Shown one piece after another: positions 16,491 to 16,689 of a stretch of 16,689 nt of DNA. Source of the stretch: CAMCXT01 sp046302715. Lineage in GTDB: Bacteria > Bacteroidota > Bacteroidia > M30B66. The stretch lies in assembly GCA_046302715.1 (NCBI GenBank), contig JBKCHQ010000094.1:1-16689 (forward strand), given 5' to 3'. The stretch's first letter is position 1. The number at the start of each line of letters is the position of its first letter. A model generated the notes under the pieces. It saw only the letters and a program-made list of their open reading frames with translations. It made no database searches and had not been told where the DNA came from. The translations under genes and the position numbers were made by a program.

Positions 16491-16689
16491 GCTTAGCCTG
16501 CTATATCTTTTTTAAGGTGGCTTTAGCTGCAATTTGATGACAGTTTACAGATTTAGTTGAATTCCTGAGCAGAAATTAATCATGTAATTTTGTTATTAAA
16601 TATTGCTGTTAGAAACTTAGGCTTGGCATAAATCGATAGATTTTGTAGGAATCCTATCCCCCCCTGCCCAACGCGAAGCTACTGCCTGC
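16491..16689. other. Non-coding tail of the window with two small hairpins and a C7 tract
   Basis: I see no coding region in these 199 bases. A T6 run near 16507 follows only weak dyad symmetry, so a terminator is not convincing. Near the end, AAATC-GATA-GATTT (16630-16643) and TAGGA-A-TCCTA (16646-16656) are two adjacent perfect 5-bp inverted repeats, followed by seven Cs (16658-16664) and a GC-richer stretch to the window edge. It could be the flank of a repeated element or of an RNA gene lying beyond the window; neither can be shown here. Confidence 0.5.

Overview
The window looks like chromosomal DNA of a Bacteroidota bacterium (Flavobacteriia, Sphingobacteriia or a near relative). Four things point there. 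A secreted protease ends in a type IX secretion (Por) sorting domain. Short TAnnTTTG promoter elements sit just upstream of several genes, and Shine-Dalgarno sequences are largely absent. Typical Bacteroidota families are present (fused E1 alpha/beta 2-oxoacid dehydrogenase, DUF5916 outer-membrane protein, head-GIN/DUF2807 lipoprotein). An enzyme of the futalosine route to menaquinone is encoded. Moderate GC, dense packing and 2-8 nt gaps suggest ordinary chromosome. I see no tRNA, rRNA, CRISPR array, transposase, phage gene or conjugation gene.

Layout, left to right. (1) 1-2103, +: the C-terminal part of a subtilisin-like (S8) protease with PKD and T9SS sorting domains, cut by the window edge. 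(2) 2087-2947, -: prmC, convergent with the protease and overlapping it by 17 bp. (3) 3007-5177, +: ribD and hemW, divergent from prmC across a compact 59-bp promoter region. (4) 5288-8532, +: a fused E1 2-oxoacid dehydrogenase followed 2 nt later by murQ. (5) 8541-9200, -: mqnB. (6) 9320-12657, +: a polytopic membrane protein and a large DUF5916 outer-membrane protein, 5 nt apart. (7) 12788-13195, +: a small conserved protein of unknown function behind a very AT-rich promoter region. (8) 13203-13556, -: a minimal RlpA-like protein. (9) 13639-16490, +: a tightly packed three-gene unit of an extended SDR enzyme, a PagL-like acyloxyacyl hydrolase and a head-GIN lipoprotein. (10) 16491-16689: a non-coding tail with two small hairpins and a C7 tract.

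Most genes are housekeeping: translation termination, riboflavin, 2-oxoacid oxidation, peptidoglycan recycling and menaquinone. The other theme is the cell envelope: T9SS-secreted protease, DUF5916 barrel, RlpA, lipid A deacylase-like protein and a lipoprotein. I found no convincing new defence or mobile system. The points most worth a second look are the TTGACA-N18-TATAAT promoter overlapped by two inverted repeats in front of the uncharacterised 135-residue protein, the envelope operon at the right end, the membrane-protein/DUF5916 pair, and the paired start-proximal promoters between prmC and ribD.
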